DNA of 64,000 bases, from the NCBI GenBank assembly GCA_000980375.1, contig LARD01000005.1:1-64000 (forward strand), given 5' to 3'. The notes below the pieces were generated by a model that did no database searches, had not been told where the DNA came from, and worked only from the letters and a program-made list of their open reading frames with translations. Shown here piece by piece: positions 17,776-26,059 of this stretch. The first letter of the stretch is position 1; the number at the start of each line of letters is the position of its first letter. The stretch is from Clostridium sp. K4410.MGS-306. GTDB taxonomy: Bacteria > Cyanobacteriota > Vampirovibrionia > Gastranaerophilales > Gastranaerophilaceae. A program made the position numbers and the translations under genes.

Positions 17776-18762
17776 AAGCTCGCATAACTGATTGATATCG
17801 TCTTTCCACTCGTTATTTACCGCTTCAAAAGCCAGTTCTTTAAGCCTTTTGATATTTTTCGGCTCAGCATTATCCATATCTGCTATGCCCTTTTCGTCCG
17901 GGAATGCAAGCTGGAATCTGAAATAATCCTCTGGCGGCAGCAGCTGCTGCAACTGATATTCAACAGTAGAGCTGTTTGCATCAAAGAAAGTTGACAGTAA
18001 CGGCCCCATTAGCCAGTTAAGAGCATTCCAGTCTTTCATTTCGTTGTATTCATAAGATTCTTTTGTCAGGCCTGTACCTATTGAAACAACTACAATTTTT
18101 TTGTGCATGGGATTAACACCTTGAGCTCTTAAAAGTTTTAATACTTCAACATAAGCACACATTGCAGGATTGTTTGCCCCCATTCCTCCGTCTATAAAAG
18201 TACCTCTATCTAAAATTTTTATGGGTTCAAAATATGTTGGAGCTGCGGAAGTTGCTCTTGCTATGTCTTTAATTTTCAGGTTCTTAAATTTGTCCTGATA
18301 GTTTGTAAAAAAGGTTGCGGTGCGGGATTCTGTCTCATAAGACGTAATAAGACAGGGTTTTATTGTGTCTTCAAGTGTTGAATCACCTACATATTTATTT
18401 AATACAACATTAATGCCATCCACATTGTATTTTGGCCCGTTTGCAATTGTTTTTACATTTTTTCTAAAATGTCTGAAAAAGTCTTTTACCCCTATTTCTT
18501 TCACATCAACTTTTTTATGGAAAATAACTCCTCCGCCCTGTTCGTATAATCCAATTAGGTCGCTTGCGGGTCCGTGGTTTTTTAAGTTTAAAAACAAAGT
18601 TAAAAGTCCGCCAGTTGATGTGCCAGCCATAAAGTCAAAACAATCACTTATGGATTTGCCTGTTTGTTTTTCAATTTCGCTCAACAAAACAGCCGGAATC
18701 ATTCCTCTTATTCCACCGCCATCGACAGATAAAATTTTTATTACTTCTTTATTTTCAAACAT
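17752..18762 (-). CDS. Patatin-like phospholipase
   Basis: 336 aa, patatin family (Ser/Asp dyad acyl hydrolase). Oxyanion loop DGGGIRG at residues 14-20, nucleophile elbow GTSTG at about 47-51, and Asp in FIDGGMGANNPA near 190. Such enzymes release fatty acids from phospholipids or storage lipids. GGAGAG precedes the ATG. No signal peptide, so cytoplasmic or injected. Patatins also act as CBASS effectors, but no nucleotide cyclase or sensor gene lies next to it, so a housekeeping lipase role is preferred. Confidence 0.9.
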   Translation of the reverse strand: MFENKEVIKILSVDGGGIRGMIPAVLLSEIEKQTGKSISDCFDFMAGTSTGGLLTLFLNLKNHGPASDLIGLYEQGGGVIFHKKVDVKEIGVKDFFRHFRKNVKTIANGPKYNVDGINVVLNKYVGDSTLEDTIKPCLITSYETESRTATFFTNYQDKFKNLKIKDIARATSAAPTYFEPIKILDRGTFIDGGMGANNPAMCAYVEVLKLLRAQGVNPMHKKIVVVSIGTGLTKESYEYNEMKDWNALNWLMGPLLSTFFDANSSTVEYQLQQLLPPEDYFRFQLAFPDEKGIADMDNAEPKNIKRLKELAFEAVNNEWKDDINQLCELLKTQAPV

Positions 18763-18841
18763 ATGAACTCTCCGTATTTCTTAATTTCCTAAATTGAATA
18801 ACTAATTTTATCATACGGTCTCACAACTTCCAAGCAAAATC

Positions 18842-18870
18842 TTTACGCCCTGGTAAAAATATGCTATTTT
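18842..18870 (+). promoter_or_regulatory. Promoter giving a nearly leaderless mRNA
   Basis: TTTACG, a 17-base spacer and TATTTT end 10 bases before the ATG at 18881, so the predicted 5' leader is only about 4 bases. No Shine-Dalgarno is present. Confidence 0.5.
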
Positions 18871-18880
18871 ATTGATTGTT

Positions 18881-19222
18881 ATGAACAAATACGTGCGCTG
18901 GTATGATAAAGATCCTGATTTAAGTCATCTTATGGCTTTTCTTGAAAACCTCGAAGAAGATTTAAGAGATGAAATTGCACAGGACTTGATACAAATTATA
19001 CTTGGCGAGTTAGAGACAAACAAAGACGGAGAAATTTTTCAACTTGGCGAAAACAAAATTACTGAATACAAACGCTGGTATGATAAAAATCTTTCGCTTC
19101 ATTCCGCTGTAGAGATTATTAAGAATCTCGATGATGAACAAAGAAAAGAAATAATTTCTCTTTTAATGGAGTCAATTGTTCAGATTCTTGCAGAGTATAA
19201 TTATGAAAAAAACAATGAATAA
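18881..19222 (+). CDS. Small acidic protein with an internal duplication
   Basis: 113 aa, no family recognised. Two copies of a ~40-residue unit: YVRWYDKDPDLSH near residue 4 and YKRWYDKNLSLHS near 63, each followed by an amphipathic helix ending in a hydrophobic stretch (DLIQIILGEL and LLMESIVQIL). No signal peptide. It overlaps the start of the following SDR gene, so the two are cotranscribed. A TTG three codons upstream is possible, but ATG at 18881 fits the promoter. Confidence 0.7.
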   Translation: MNKYVRWYDKDPDLSHLMAFLENLEEDLRDEIAQDLIQIILGELETNKDGEIFQLGENKITEYKRWYDKNLSLHSAVEIIKNLDDEQRKEIISLLMESIVQILAEYNYEKNNE

Positions 19223-19928
19223 AAAAGTTCTTGTCACAGGTGCGTCAAAAGGTATAGGAAAAAGCATTGCCAAAGTCCTCTCAAATGAGGGGTATCAGGT
19301 TTATATTTGTGCAAGAAATGAAGAAATACTCAAAAATACCGCAGCTCAGATAAATGCCTCAGGATATTTTGTTTGTGATTTGATAAATGATAATGATGTA
19401 TTTGAGCTAATGCAAAATAATTTTGATATTTTGATAAATAACGCAGGCGATTATGTGTACTCCCCAGTAGAAAAAACGGCTGATGAAGATATTACTCGCC
19501 TTATCAAGTTGAATGTGGAAGTTCCGTATAGGTTGATAAAGCTTGCTGTACCTTATATGAAAAAGCAGCATTGGGGCAGAATTGTTAATATCGGTTCAAT
19601 CAGCGGCATTGTTGGCGAGGCTAATGCATCTTTGTATTCTATGACAAAATCTGCTTTTACTGGATTTTCTAAAGCGCTGGCTCTTGAACTTGCAGAGGAT
19701 AACATAACAGTAAACACAATTAACCCCGGATGGGTTGAGACAGAGCTTGCGCAGGATGCTGTTGAAAAGAGTGATTTTTCTTATGAAGAAGAAATAGAAA
19801 TGATTCCTCAAAAAAGGTTCATCTGTCCGGATGAAATTGCAAACCTTGTAAAATACATGGTTTCTGATGAAGCAAAAGGCATGACTGGGCAATCTGTGAG
19901 CTTGTGCGCAGGTTTGAGCGCAGGTTAA
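19203..19928 (+). CDS. Short-chain dehydrogenase/reductase (FabG-like)
   Basis: 241 aa. Classical SDR: NAD(P)-binding TGASKGIGKS near residues 10-19, NNAGDY near 80-85, catalytic Ser in IGSISG near 132 and YSMTK near 147-151, then the NPGWVETE segment. FabG-like oxidoreductases reduce 3-oxoacyl or other carbonyl substrates; there is no fab gene beside it, so the substrate is open. The ATG at 19203 or at 19215 could be used; both overlap the upstream gene, indicating translational coupling. Confidence 0.88.
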   Translation: MKKTMNKKVLVTGASKGIGKSIAKVLSNEGYQVYICARNEEILKNTAAQINASGYFVCDLINDNDVFELMQNNFDILINNAGDYVYSPVEKTADEDITRLIKLNVEVPYRLIKLAVPYMKKQHWGRIVNIGSISGIVGEANASLYSMTKSAFTGFSKALALELAEDNITVNTINPGWVETELAQDAVEKSDFSYEEEIEMIPQKRFICPDEIANLVKYMVSDEAKGMTGQSVSLCAGLSAG

Positions 19929-20069
19929 ATTTATACTAAAGTTGTAGGAATTTTGTTTACAAATCCTCTAAAAAGATGATTATACCCTTCCTTTAAGATG
20001 GTACTTTAGATAAGTATTCTAATTAAACTATGAGTATCAAGTAAGTAAATAAGGAAGGCAAGATTAAAA

Positions 20070-20561
20070 ATGAAAATCTCTCAAACAAATTTTTCAATGT
20101 TCAAGCCTATGTCTAAAGAAGAAAGACAGGAAGTACATTCAAATCCGTTTGGAATCAATTTCAAAGGTAACGTATTAACATCAGATGTGTTTGAATCATC
20201 TAAAGCAAAAGAAACTAACAGCTCAACAAACCCGTTTGCAGCATTTTCTTCTGTAACAAATAAATCAAAAATGGTTGCAAGTGCAGTAGTCGGCGGTATG
20301 AATTCTTTTAACGAAGCCTTCCGTTCAAGAATTAATTCTATTATTTCTTTTGGCAGACAGGTAAAAGATAAAATCGCAAACTCTTGGGAAAAAGCTAAAA
20401 ATACAGAAATTTCACTTGATTTTAAAGGTTTGGCTGAATCTATTTCATCAAAATTTGATAACAGCTACAGTGTAAACAATCTTTTAAAACGACCTGTCGA
20501 TGATTTGCATACAATGTTTGCTGTTGAACACGCAGCATACAAAGAAAGTCTGAAAGCGTAG
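20070..20561 (+). CDS. Unknown protein with F-K-G motif, paired with a HEAT-like protein
   Basis: 163 aa, no known family. The first ~30 residues are polar, then GINFKGNV places the F-K-G motif at residues 31-33. The middle is Ser/Ala-rich (about 45-90) and the C-terminal half has charged helices. AAGGAAGG lies upstream of the ATG. The next gene starts 8 bases after its stop, so they form one unit, closed by a strong terminator. No membrane segment or signal peptide. Confidence 0.68.
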   Translation: MKISQTNFSMFKPMSKEERQEVHSNPFGINFKGNVLTSDVFESSKAKETNSSTNPFAAFSSVTNKSKMVASAVVGGMNSFNEAFRSRINSIISFGRQVKDKIANSWEKAKNTEISLDFKGLAESISSKFDNSYSVNNLLKRPVDDLHTMFAVEHAAYKESLKA

Positions 20562-20569
20562 GTGCCGTA

Positions 20570-20932
20570 ATGAAAACTAACAGAATCGATAATATTATAG
20601 AAGCATTAGGCAGACACGAAGATCCGAAATCTATCCAAATTTTGGAAGAAATCGGTACAAACTCTGAAATTGATGAAATCAGAGAAAAAACAGCTCACGC
20701 TCTTATCAGAAAAAATTCACCCGAAGCTTTGAAAGTTGTTATTGCATCTTCTGGCAAAGGTATCAATGACCTTTCTGCAAGAGTAGCAATGAGCGCTATT
20801 AACGAAATTCTTGGCTTGAACGATAAAACTGAAGTTTTAAAAGTTCTTGAAGAAACAATGAACAGCGAAGAAAAAACAGAAGTTAAAGACACTGCTCGTT
20901 CAGTAAAAGCTCTTATCACATATTCAATGTAA
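20570..20932 (+). CDS. HEAT-repeat-like helical protein
   Basis: 120 aa, all predicted helical. Pairs of helices in the HEAT style: PKSIQILEEIG...REKTAHALIRK, PEALKVVIASSG...ARVAMSAINEIL, and KTEVLKVLEETM...DTARSVKALI, about three repeats over the whole protein. HEAT repeats mediate protein-protein contacts. It follows the F-K-G protein by 8 bases, suggesting the two act together. Specific partner unknown. Confidence 0.75.
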   Translation: MKTNRIDNIIEALGRHEDPKSIQILEEIGTNSEIDEIREKTAHALIRKNSPEALKVVIASSGKGINDLSARVAMSAINEILGLNDKTEVLKVLEETMNSEEKTEVKDTARSVKALITYSM

Positions 20933-20947
20933 ATTAACGATAATTGT

Positions 20948-20980
20948 AAAAAAGCCCTTCTTTTAAAGAAGGGCTTTTTT
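20948..20980. terminator. Bidirectional terminator
   Basis: AAAAAAGCCCTTCTTT and AAAGAAGGGCTTTTTT form a strong hairpin with A and T runs on either side. It serves both the HEAT-like gene (plus) and the convergent small gene ending at 20983. Confidence 0.92.
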
Positions 20981-20982
20981 AT

Positions 20983-21300
20983 TTATGCTGTGAAAACAGG
21001 TTTCTGTTCGGGGTTTTGTTTATCTTGCTGTTTTAGCGGATTATCACCAAATAGGTCAGGAAGGTTGTTGGAAAATACATTTATAACCTCTGTTTCGAAA
21101 CTTTTTAGCAAATTGCCTATCTGGTCTTCGCTAATATTTAAATCTGCAACATCAAGATTGGCAAAATTTACTTCTTCCTGGCTGTCTTTTGGTATGCCAA
21201 ATTTTTCTTTATCAAATAGAGTTTCGCTTCGTGCTGTATTAAAATTAGAAGCTTCTTTTAATTGTTCTTGCAATCCCAAACTTAGTCTGTTTACCTTCAT
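20983..21300 (-). CDS. Small protein of unknown function
   Basis: 105 aa, no family recognised, no signal peptide or membrane segment. The middle is acidic (VDVADLNISEDQIG-like stretch near 47-60) and the C-terminus is Gln/Lys/Pro-rich. AAAAGGAG precedes the ATG at good spacing, which supports expression. Monocistronic, ending at the shared terminator. Confidence 0.6.
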   Translation of the reverse strand: MKVNRLSLGLQEQLKEASNFNTARSETLFDKEKFGIPKDSQEEVNFANLDVADLNISEDQIGNLLKSFETEVINVFSNNLPDLFGDNPLKQQDKQNPEQKPVFTA

Positions 21301-21400
21301 GAAAATCTCCTTTTCGGCTTAAACTGCTTAGACTTTCTGTTTGTTATATCGGATGATTTTCACAAAAACTTTATGATTTAATAACTGTTTTTTACATAAG

Positions 21401-22249
21401 TTAACAATTATGCGGTATTTCTTTTACACCGTCTGTGATAAATTTTAAATCTTCTATTACCTGAAAACGCTTGCTGTCAAATACATGCGGACAATAACGT
21501 TCAAGTACAAAAAATGTAGGGCCAGAGCCTGACATAAGAGCCTTAGGGATTGCTGCTTTTATTTCGAGAAGCTCTTGATAATCATTGATAACAGCTAACT
21601 CAAGACTGTTAAACAAAAAATTTGTACTAAAATCGTTCATCAGCTTTTCTGTGTTATCCGGCACTGTCTTGTCTGACATTTGAGCAAACTTTGTGTATGC
21701 TTCTTTAGCGGAAATTCCAAAGCCAAGAGGCTTTATAAGTGTTACATACTGCTGCTTGGTCGGAATTTTTTTTGTTTTTTCGCCTCTTCCCGTGCACAAT
21801 GCAGTACCGCCATGAAGACAAAAATTTAAGTCAGACCCTAAAGACGCACACAGTAGTTCTATTTCTTCATTGGAAAGCGGATTGTTAAATAGTTTGTTCA
21901 AAGCAAAAAAAGCTGCTGCTGCGTCTGTGCTGCCTCCGGCCAGACCTGCTTCTACAGGTATATTTTTTTCTATATAAACTTCAATTTTTTTGTTATTTAT
22001 CGCTGTTTTTTCAAGAAATTTTTCAATTGCTTTGTATACGAGATTTTTGTTATCATACGGTATTTTGTCAGAGTTTCCGCACAGTGAAATTTGTGTTTTG
22101 TCGGAATCAGTTACATCAAAGGTCAAATAATCATAAAGGCTGATTGCCTGCATGATGCTTTTTAAGTTGTGAAAACCGTCTTCTCTTTTATCCAACACTT
22201 CAAGCGTAAGATTTATTTTTGCAGGTGCAGCTATTTTTATGCGAGACAT
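21401..22249 (-). CDS. ispE: 4-diphosphocytidyl-2-C-methyl-D-erythritol kinase
   Basis: 282 aa, GHMP kinase of the MEP isoprenoid pathway. N-terminal APAKINLTLEV at residues 7-17 with the catalytic Lys, DGFHNLKS near 22-29, the ATP loop PVEAGLAGGSTDAAAA near 92-107, and GSGPTFFVL in the C-terminal domain. Phosphorylates the 2-OH of CDP-methylerythritol. Its start overlaps the rsmA stop by 13 bases, an rsmA-ispE order common in bacteria. Confidence 0.95.
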   Translation of the reverse strand: MSRIKIAAPAKINLTLEVLDKREDGFHNLKSIMQAISLYDYLTFDVTDSDKTQISLCGNSDKIPYDNKNLVYKAIEKFLEKTAINNKKIEVYIEKNIPVEAGLAGGSTDAAAAFFALNKLFNNPLSNEEIELLCASLGSDLNFCLHGGTALCTGRGEKTKKIPTKQQYVTLIKPLGFGISAKEAYTKFAQMSDKTVPDNTEKLMNDFSTNFLFNSLELAVINDYQELLEIKAAIPKALMSGSGPTFFVLERYCPHVFDSKRFQVIEDLKFITDGVKEIPHNC

Positions 22250-23079
22250 TGTTTTTTTAACTCCTCGGAAAGTTGTGCCAATTTTTCTATAGAGAGGGTC
22301 TCACCTCTAACATTTTCGCCCCATTGTAGAGTTTCCAGTGTTTTTGCTACTGCATCTTTATTAAATCCGGCATTCATAAGAGAATTCTTCAAATTTTTTC
22401 TTCTTGTTGCAAAACAGGCTTTTACAACTTTTCTCAAGAATTTGTAATCTTCAACTTTAACCCTTGGCTCATTATTGATTGTTATTTTTACAAGCGCCGA
22501 ATCTACTTTTGGTGCGGGATAAAAAGATTTTCTGCCAACTTTTTGGATAAGTTCCACATCTGCATTAAATTGGGTCAAAATAGAGAGCAGCCCGTATTGT
22601 TTGGATGGTGCGTTTTCATCAGCCACAAGTCTTTGTGCTACTTCCCATTGAACCATAAGAACAATTTCTGATATTCTGTTTCTGTTATCGTTGTTAAGGT
22701 CATCTATTTCCCCAAGCAAATGCGCAAGAATGGGGCTTGTGATGTAATACGGTATGTTTGCTATAACCTTAAAAGTCGTATCTTCAAGGTCTTTTAGCTG
22801 TGTTTTTAATATATCATTATGTATGAGTTTAAACTTTTCCGTTTTTATATGCTGCAGTGCTTCTATAGCGTCTTCGTCAATTTCAACAGCGTATACTTTT
22901 TTTGCTTTGTTAACTATATTTTCCGTAACAAATCCTGCGCCGGGGCCTATTTCAAGCACTGTATCATCGGGATTCACTTCTTCCACAATACGGTCTATCA
23001 CACCTTCATCCACAAGAAAGTTTTGACCGAGGCGTTTTTTTGTTTTAAATAATTTTGCTCTTAAAAAATAATCACTCAT
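22237..23079 (-). CDS. rsmA: 16S rRNA (adenine1518/1519-N6)-dimethyltransferase
   Basis: 280 aa from the ATG at 23079. A longer in-frame start at 23262 would lie inside the divergent neighbouring gene and adds only a non-conserved hydrophobic stretch. KsgA/RsmA motifs: RLGQNFLVD near residues 16-24, SAM-binding LEIGPGAGFVT near 42-52, and the catalytic NIPYYITSP near 110-118. It dimethylates two adenines in helix 45 of 16S rRNA. First gene of the rsmA-ispE unit. Confidence 0.95.
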   Translation of the reverse strand: MSDYFLRAKLFKTKKRLGQNFLVDEGVIDRIVEEVNPDDTVLEIGPGAGFVTENIVNKAKKVYAVEIDEDAIEALQHIKTEKFKLIHNDILKTQLKDLEDTTFKVIANIPYYITSPILAHLLGEIDDLNNDNRNRISEIVLMVQWEVAQRLVADENAPSKQYGLLSILTQFNADVELIQKVGRKSFYPAPKVDSALVKITINNEPRVKVEDYKFLRKVVKACFATRRKNLKNSLMNAGFNKDAVAKTLETLQWGENVRGETLSIEKLAQLSEELKKQCLA

Positions 23080-23103
23080 AAGTTGTATGATACAATAAAA
23101 AAC

Positions 23104-23976
23104 ATGATAATAATACCTGAATACCTTGCAATCCATGAACCAAAAGAGGAATTGCTTGAAATAATCAATAATAAAACGTTCAATGACAGAGTCTTGTATG
23201 AAAAGCAATCTGATTTTCACGACATAAAAGTGATAGAAAACGAAATAGGACGTTTTTTGCACTACAAAGATACTTATCAGGCAGGATTTATAAATACGCA
23301 GTTCTACAAAGGCAATCTGCCGTATATCAATTATTTTACTATTCCGTACCTTATTAACCCTGATATAAAAAATATTCTTTTAATAGGATTCGGTACAGGT
23401 AAAATAGTCAATGACTGGGAAAAACTTTTTGATAACCTTGAATCAATTGATGTAGTGGATATTGAAGAAAACATATTTGATATTGCAGCAGACTATTTTG
23501 AATTCAAAAAGTCAGACAGCATTAACTTCTTTTTGCAAGACGGGCTAGTATTTTTAAGAGAAAACAATAAAAAATATGACCTCATAGTTACAGATGTTGC
23601 TTCTGACGACGGTATTGATGACAGATTTTTAAGTGATGATTATTTTAAATTGATTAAAAAATCACTTACGCCAAACGGGGTGTTTGTTTCGAATCTTTGT
23701 TCGAGTGCGGATTTAACATGTAAGGAAAATACTTTCTTTCATTCTATTTTAGATACTTATCATTCGCATTTTAAACAGGTCAGTATTTTTAAAGGTAATG
23801 AATCTGACAGGGTTTATTATAAGGCATTCTTTGATATTGATGAGAGGGTGATTGATATCACAAATGTTATTTTAATTTCCTCAAAACAACAATTTTCTGT
23901 TGGCAGTGATTATGCAAAAATTAAAGCAGTTGGGCTTGATATTGTGCCGTATGTTAATGATTTACAGTCTTTTTAA
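23104..23976 (+). CDS. Spermidine-synthase-like methyltransferase-fold protein
   Basis: 290 aa from the ATG at 23104. A Rossmann-type fold is evident: ILLIGFGTGKIV near residue 95, DVVDIEENIFDIA near 119, and a conserved Asp pair in YDLIVTDVASDDG near 165-177, the layout of polyamine aminopropyltransferases (SpeE). The catalytic DVTDP-type motif is changed to TDVASDD, and there is no SpeD gene nearby, so activity as a true spermidine synthase is uncertain. TACAAT at 23091 ends only 7 bases before the ATG and no ribosome site is visible, so the mRNA may be leaderless. The 3' end overlaps the PAP2 gene. Confidence 0.75.
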   Translation: MIIIPEYLAIHEPKEELLEIINNKTFNDRVLYEKQSDFHDIKVIENEIGRFLHYKDTYQAGFINTQFYKGNLPYINYFTIPYLINPDIKNILLIGFGTGKIVNDWEKLFDNLESIDVVDIEENIFDIAADYFEFKKSDSINFFLQDGLVFLRENNKKYDLIVTDVASDDGIDDRFLSDDYFKLIKKSLTPNGVFVSNLCSSADLTCKENTFFHSILDTYHSHFKQVSIFKGNESDRVYYKAFFDIDERVIDITNVILISSKQQFSVGSDYAKIKAVGLDIVPYVNDLQSF

Positions 23977-24924
23977 TGTTTTTAATATACAAGGATATAA
24001 AAAAGTAATATAAAAAGCTGTTAAAAACGCTATTATTGCTGCTGCAATGTGTTTTGCCATAAACAGTATAAAGACTTTATTCAAAACCATCATTAAAACA
24101 TACAAAACAATTATGCCTGATAGAAGTGAAATAATTTTTTTTGTATTAATACCTTTTGTTATTTCAAATTTAACAAACCTTTTTTCCAGCAGCCAGCCTG
24201 TAAATATGCCCAGTAAAAAGCCTATTTTTCCGTAAACTCCGTGCTTCATCTCTAATGGGTTAACCAGGTCTTTTAGGCTGTCATAGGTCTCCAGCTGCAT
24301 GCAGCATTTTAAATGAAGATAAATACATAAAAGCGCTGTCATAACCAGTAACACGGAATAAAAAATCAAATCTCTTCCGTCTTTTGCATCAATCCATTTT
24401 AAAAGCCTGTCAATTCCAAACATCAGGCATATGCCGATTAGGATTGAAACAATTACATCCTGCGGAGTGTGGACACCCACATAGTTGCGGGAAAACGCAA
24501 CAAGCAGAACAAACGTTATCATCGTGTAGCGCACTATTTTGTTATTCCACCACCAGTAAGCAGCAGCACCCCAGCAGCTCATTGCGCCTGCTGTGTGCCC
24601 GCTCGGGAAAGAGTAGCCGTCAGCAGCCGGAAGAGCCTTTTCAAGAGGGCACACACGAGAGTCAATAAGCCACGGTCTTTTTATACAAGCAGTCATCTTC
24701 AAAAAAACATTAACATAAAGTGTCAGTCCAAAGTTAAAGAACAAGAAGGTTCCTGCTTTTTTATTTATGCCCCAGTAAATAATTGAAAGGAATGTAAGTG
24801 GAATAATTATTTCGCCAAGCCAGGTTGCACCCATAAAAAATCCGTCAAACACTCCGTGTGTTACTTCCCTAAAATGCTGCAAAAGCAATAAATATTGTAT
24901 TTGTAAATCCATTGTTCCAAACAT
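23962..24924 (-). CDS. PAP2-family membrane phosphatase
   Basis: 320 aa with about seven membrane helices. The three PAP2/lipid phosphate phosphatase motifs are intact: KMTACIKRP near residue 80, PSGHT near 107 and SRNYVGVHTPQD near 148-159. Family members dephosphorylate undecaprenyl pyrophosphate, phosphatidate or similar lipids at the membrane face. The ATG is three bases after the prfB stop, so it is cotranscribed with prfB. Confidence 0.9.
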   Translation of the reverse strand: MFGTMDLQIQYLLLLQHFREVTHGVFDGFFMGATWLGEIIIPLTFLSIIYWGINKKAGTFLFFNFGLTLYVNVFLKMTACIKRPWLIDSRVCPLEKALPAADGYSFPSGHTAGAMSCWGAAAYWWWNNKIVRYTMITFVLLVAFSRNYVGVHTPQDVIVSILIGICLMFGIDRLLKWIDAKDGRDLIFYSVLLVMTALLCIYLHLKCCMQLETYDSLKDLVNPLEMKHGVYGKIGFLLGIFTGWLLEKRFVKFEITKGINTKKIISLLSGIIVLYVLMMVLNKVFILFMAKHIAAAIIAFLTAFYITFLYPCILKTLKRL

Positions 24925-24927
24925 AGT

Positions 24928-26035
24928 TTAATTATTTATATTCTGTTTTAAGTACGCCTCAATAAATCCGTCAATGTCTCCGTCCATCACAGAGTCTACA
25001 TTGCCTACTTCGTATCCGGTTCTGTGGTCTTTCACCATTTTATACGGATGGAAAACATATGAGCGAATTTGAGAACCAAAATTTATGTCAAAGTTTTCGC
25101 CTTTTAACTCTGCAAGTTTTTTGTCATGTTCAGCCTGTTTGATAGCGAGCAGCTTTGAAGCAAGCATTTGCATGGCTGTTTCTTTGTTTTGGAGCTGTGA
25201 GCGCTGCTGCTGGCATTTTACAACAATGCCTGTAGGTTTGTGCAGAATTCTTACAGCCGTTTCCACCTTGTTTACATTCTGACCGCCTGCACCACCTGAG
25301 CGCATTGTATCAACCTCCAAATCTTCAGGCGGGATATGTATTGCTTTTTCAAAATCCTCAATAACAGGGCTTACCTCTAACGAAGCAAAGCTTGTCTGAC
25401 GTTTGCCGTTTGCATTAAAAGGCGAGATTCTCACAAGCCTGTGCACCCCTCGTTCTGCTTTTGCAAGCCCGAAAGCGTATTTGCCTGTAAGTTTTATGGT
25501 TGCTGATTTAATGCCGGCTTCTTCGCCATCTGATTTGTCCAAAAGCTCTACTTTCCAATTTTTGGATTCAGCCCAGCGTGTGTACATTCTAAGAAGCATC
25601 TGTGCCCAGTCTTGAGCATCTGTTCCGCCGGCTCCGGCGTTGACTGTTAAAATTGCATCATATGTGTCATACTCACCGGACAGTGTCATTTCTACTTCCC
25701 ACTCATTCATCTCTTTTTCAAGATTATCAAGGGTGTTTTGCAGTTCTTCCCACAGCGATTCATCTTCTGTCTCGTTGTATAATTCGATGAGCACATTGCA
25801 GTCTTCAATACTCTTGTCCCAATTAGAAGTTTTTTCAAGAGTGTTTTTGCACTCTGTAAGCTCTTGTGAGAGCTTTGCAGCTGATTGTGGATCCTGCCAG
25901 ATATCCTCGCTTTGGAGTTTTGAGTCCAGCTCTTTTTCCTTTGCTTCTACCTGAGCAAGGTCAAAGACACTCCTTCGCTTTGTTAATTTTCAAAGCCAAT
26001 TCTTCTAACTTTTGTTTTTGTTCGATATCTATCAT
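24928..26035 (-). CDS. prfB: Peptide chain release factor 2, with programmed +1 frameshift
   Basis: Two frames joined by the classic RF2 autoregulatory frameshift. The first starts ATG at 26035 and encodes 24 residues ([12 protein letters not shown]...KAKECL) up to an in-frame TGA at 25963-25961. The slip site CTT-TGA-C (25966-25960) is preceded by the internal Shine-Dalgarno AGGAG. A +1 shift enters the frame that runs to 24928, giving about 368 aa, the normal RF2 length. The RF2 codon-recognition SPF motif (RISPFNANG) and the GGQ hydrolysis motif ([10 protein letters not shown]) are both present. It releases peptides at UGA and UAA. Calling only the second frame would lose ~80 residues. Confidence 0.96.
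25960..25976 (-). promoter_or_regulatory. prfB programmed frameshift site
   Basis: On the minus strand, AAGGAG, TGT, then CTTTGAC. The internal Shine-Dalgarno sits close to the CTT slippery codon and the TGA stop is followed by C, the poor-termination context. Low RF2 slows UGA reading and favours the shift, so RF2 controls its own synthesis. Confidence 0.93.
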
Positions 26036-26059
26036 AGTAAGGCTATTTTAACACGAAAA

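Noticed and set aside
17752..18762. Patatin as a CBASS phage-defence effector
   Set aside because: No cyclic-nucleotide synthase, ubiquitin-like or sensor gene is adjacent; neighbours are deoB and an SDR operon.
22237..23262. Long form of RsmA starting at 23262
   Set aside because: The extra 61 residues are opposite another gene and not conserved; the ATG at 23079 gives the normal RsmA start.
23104..23976. Naming the gene speE
   Set aside because: The fold fits, but the catalytic motif deviates and no speD or other polyamine gene is near, so no symbol was given.
24384..24786. Plus-strand frames opposite the PAP2 gene
   Set aside because: They lie wholly opposite a gene with all three PAP2 motifs and show no own signals.
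24928..25794. prfB as a 288-residue protein starting at 25794
   Set aside because: This start removes the N-terminal domain; the +1 frameshift joins it in phase to an upstream start at 26035.
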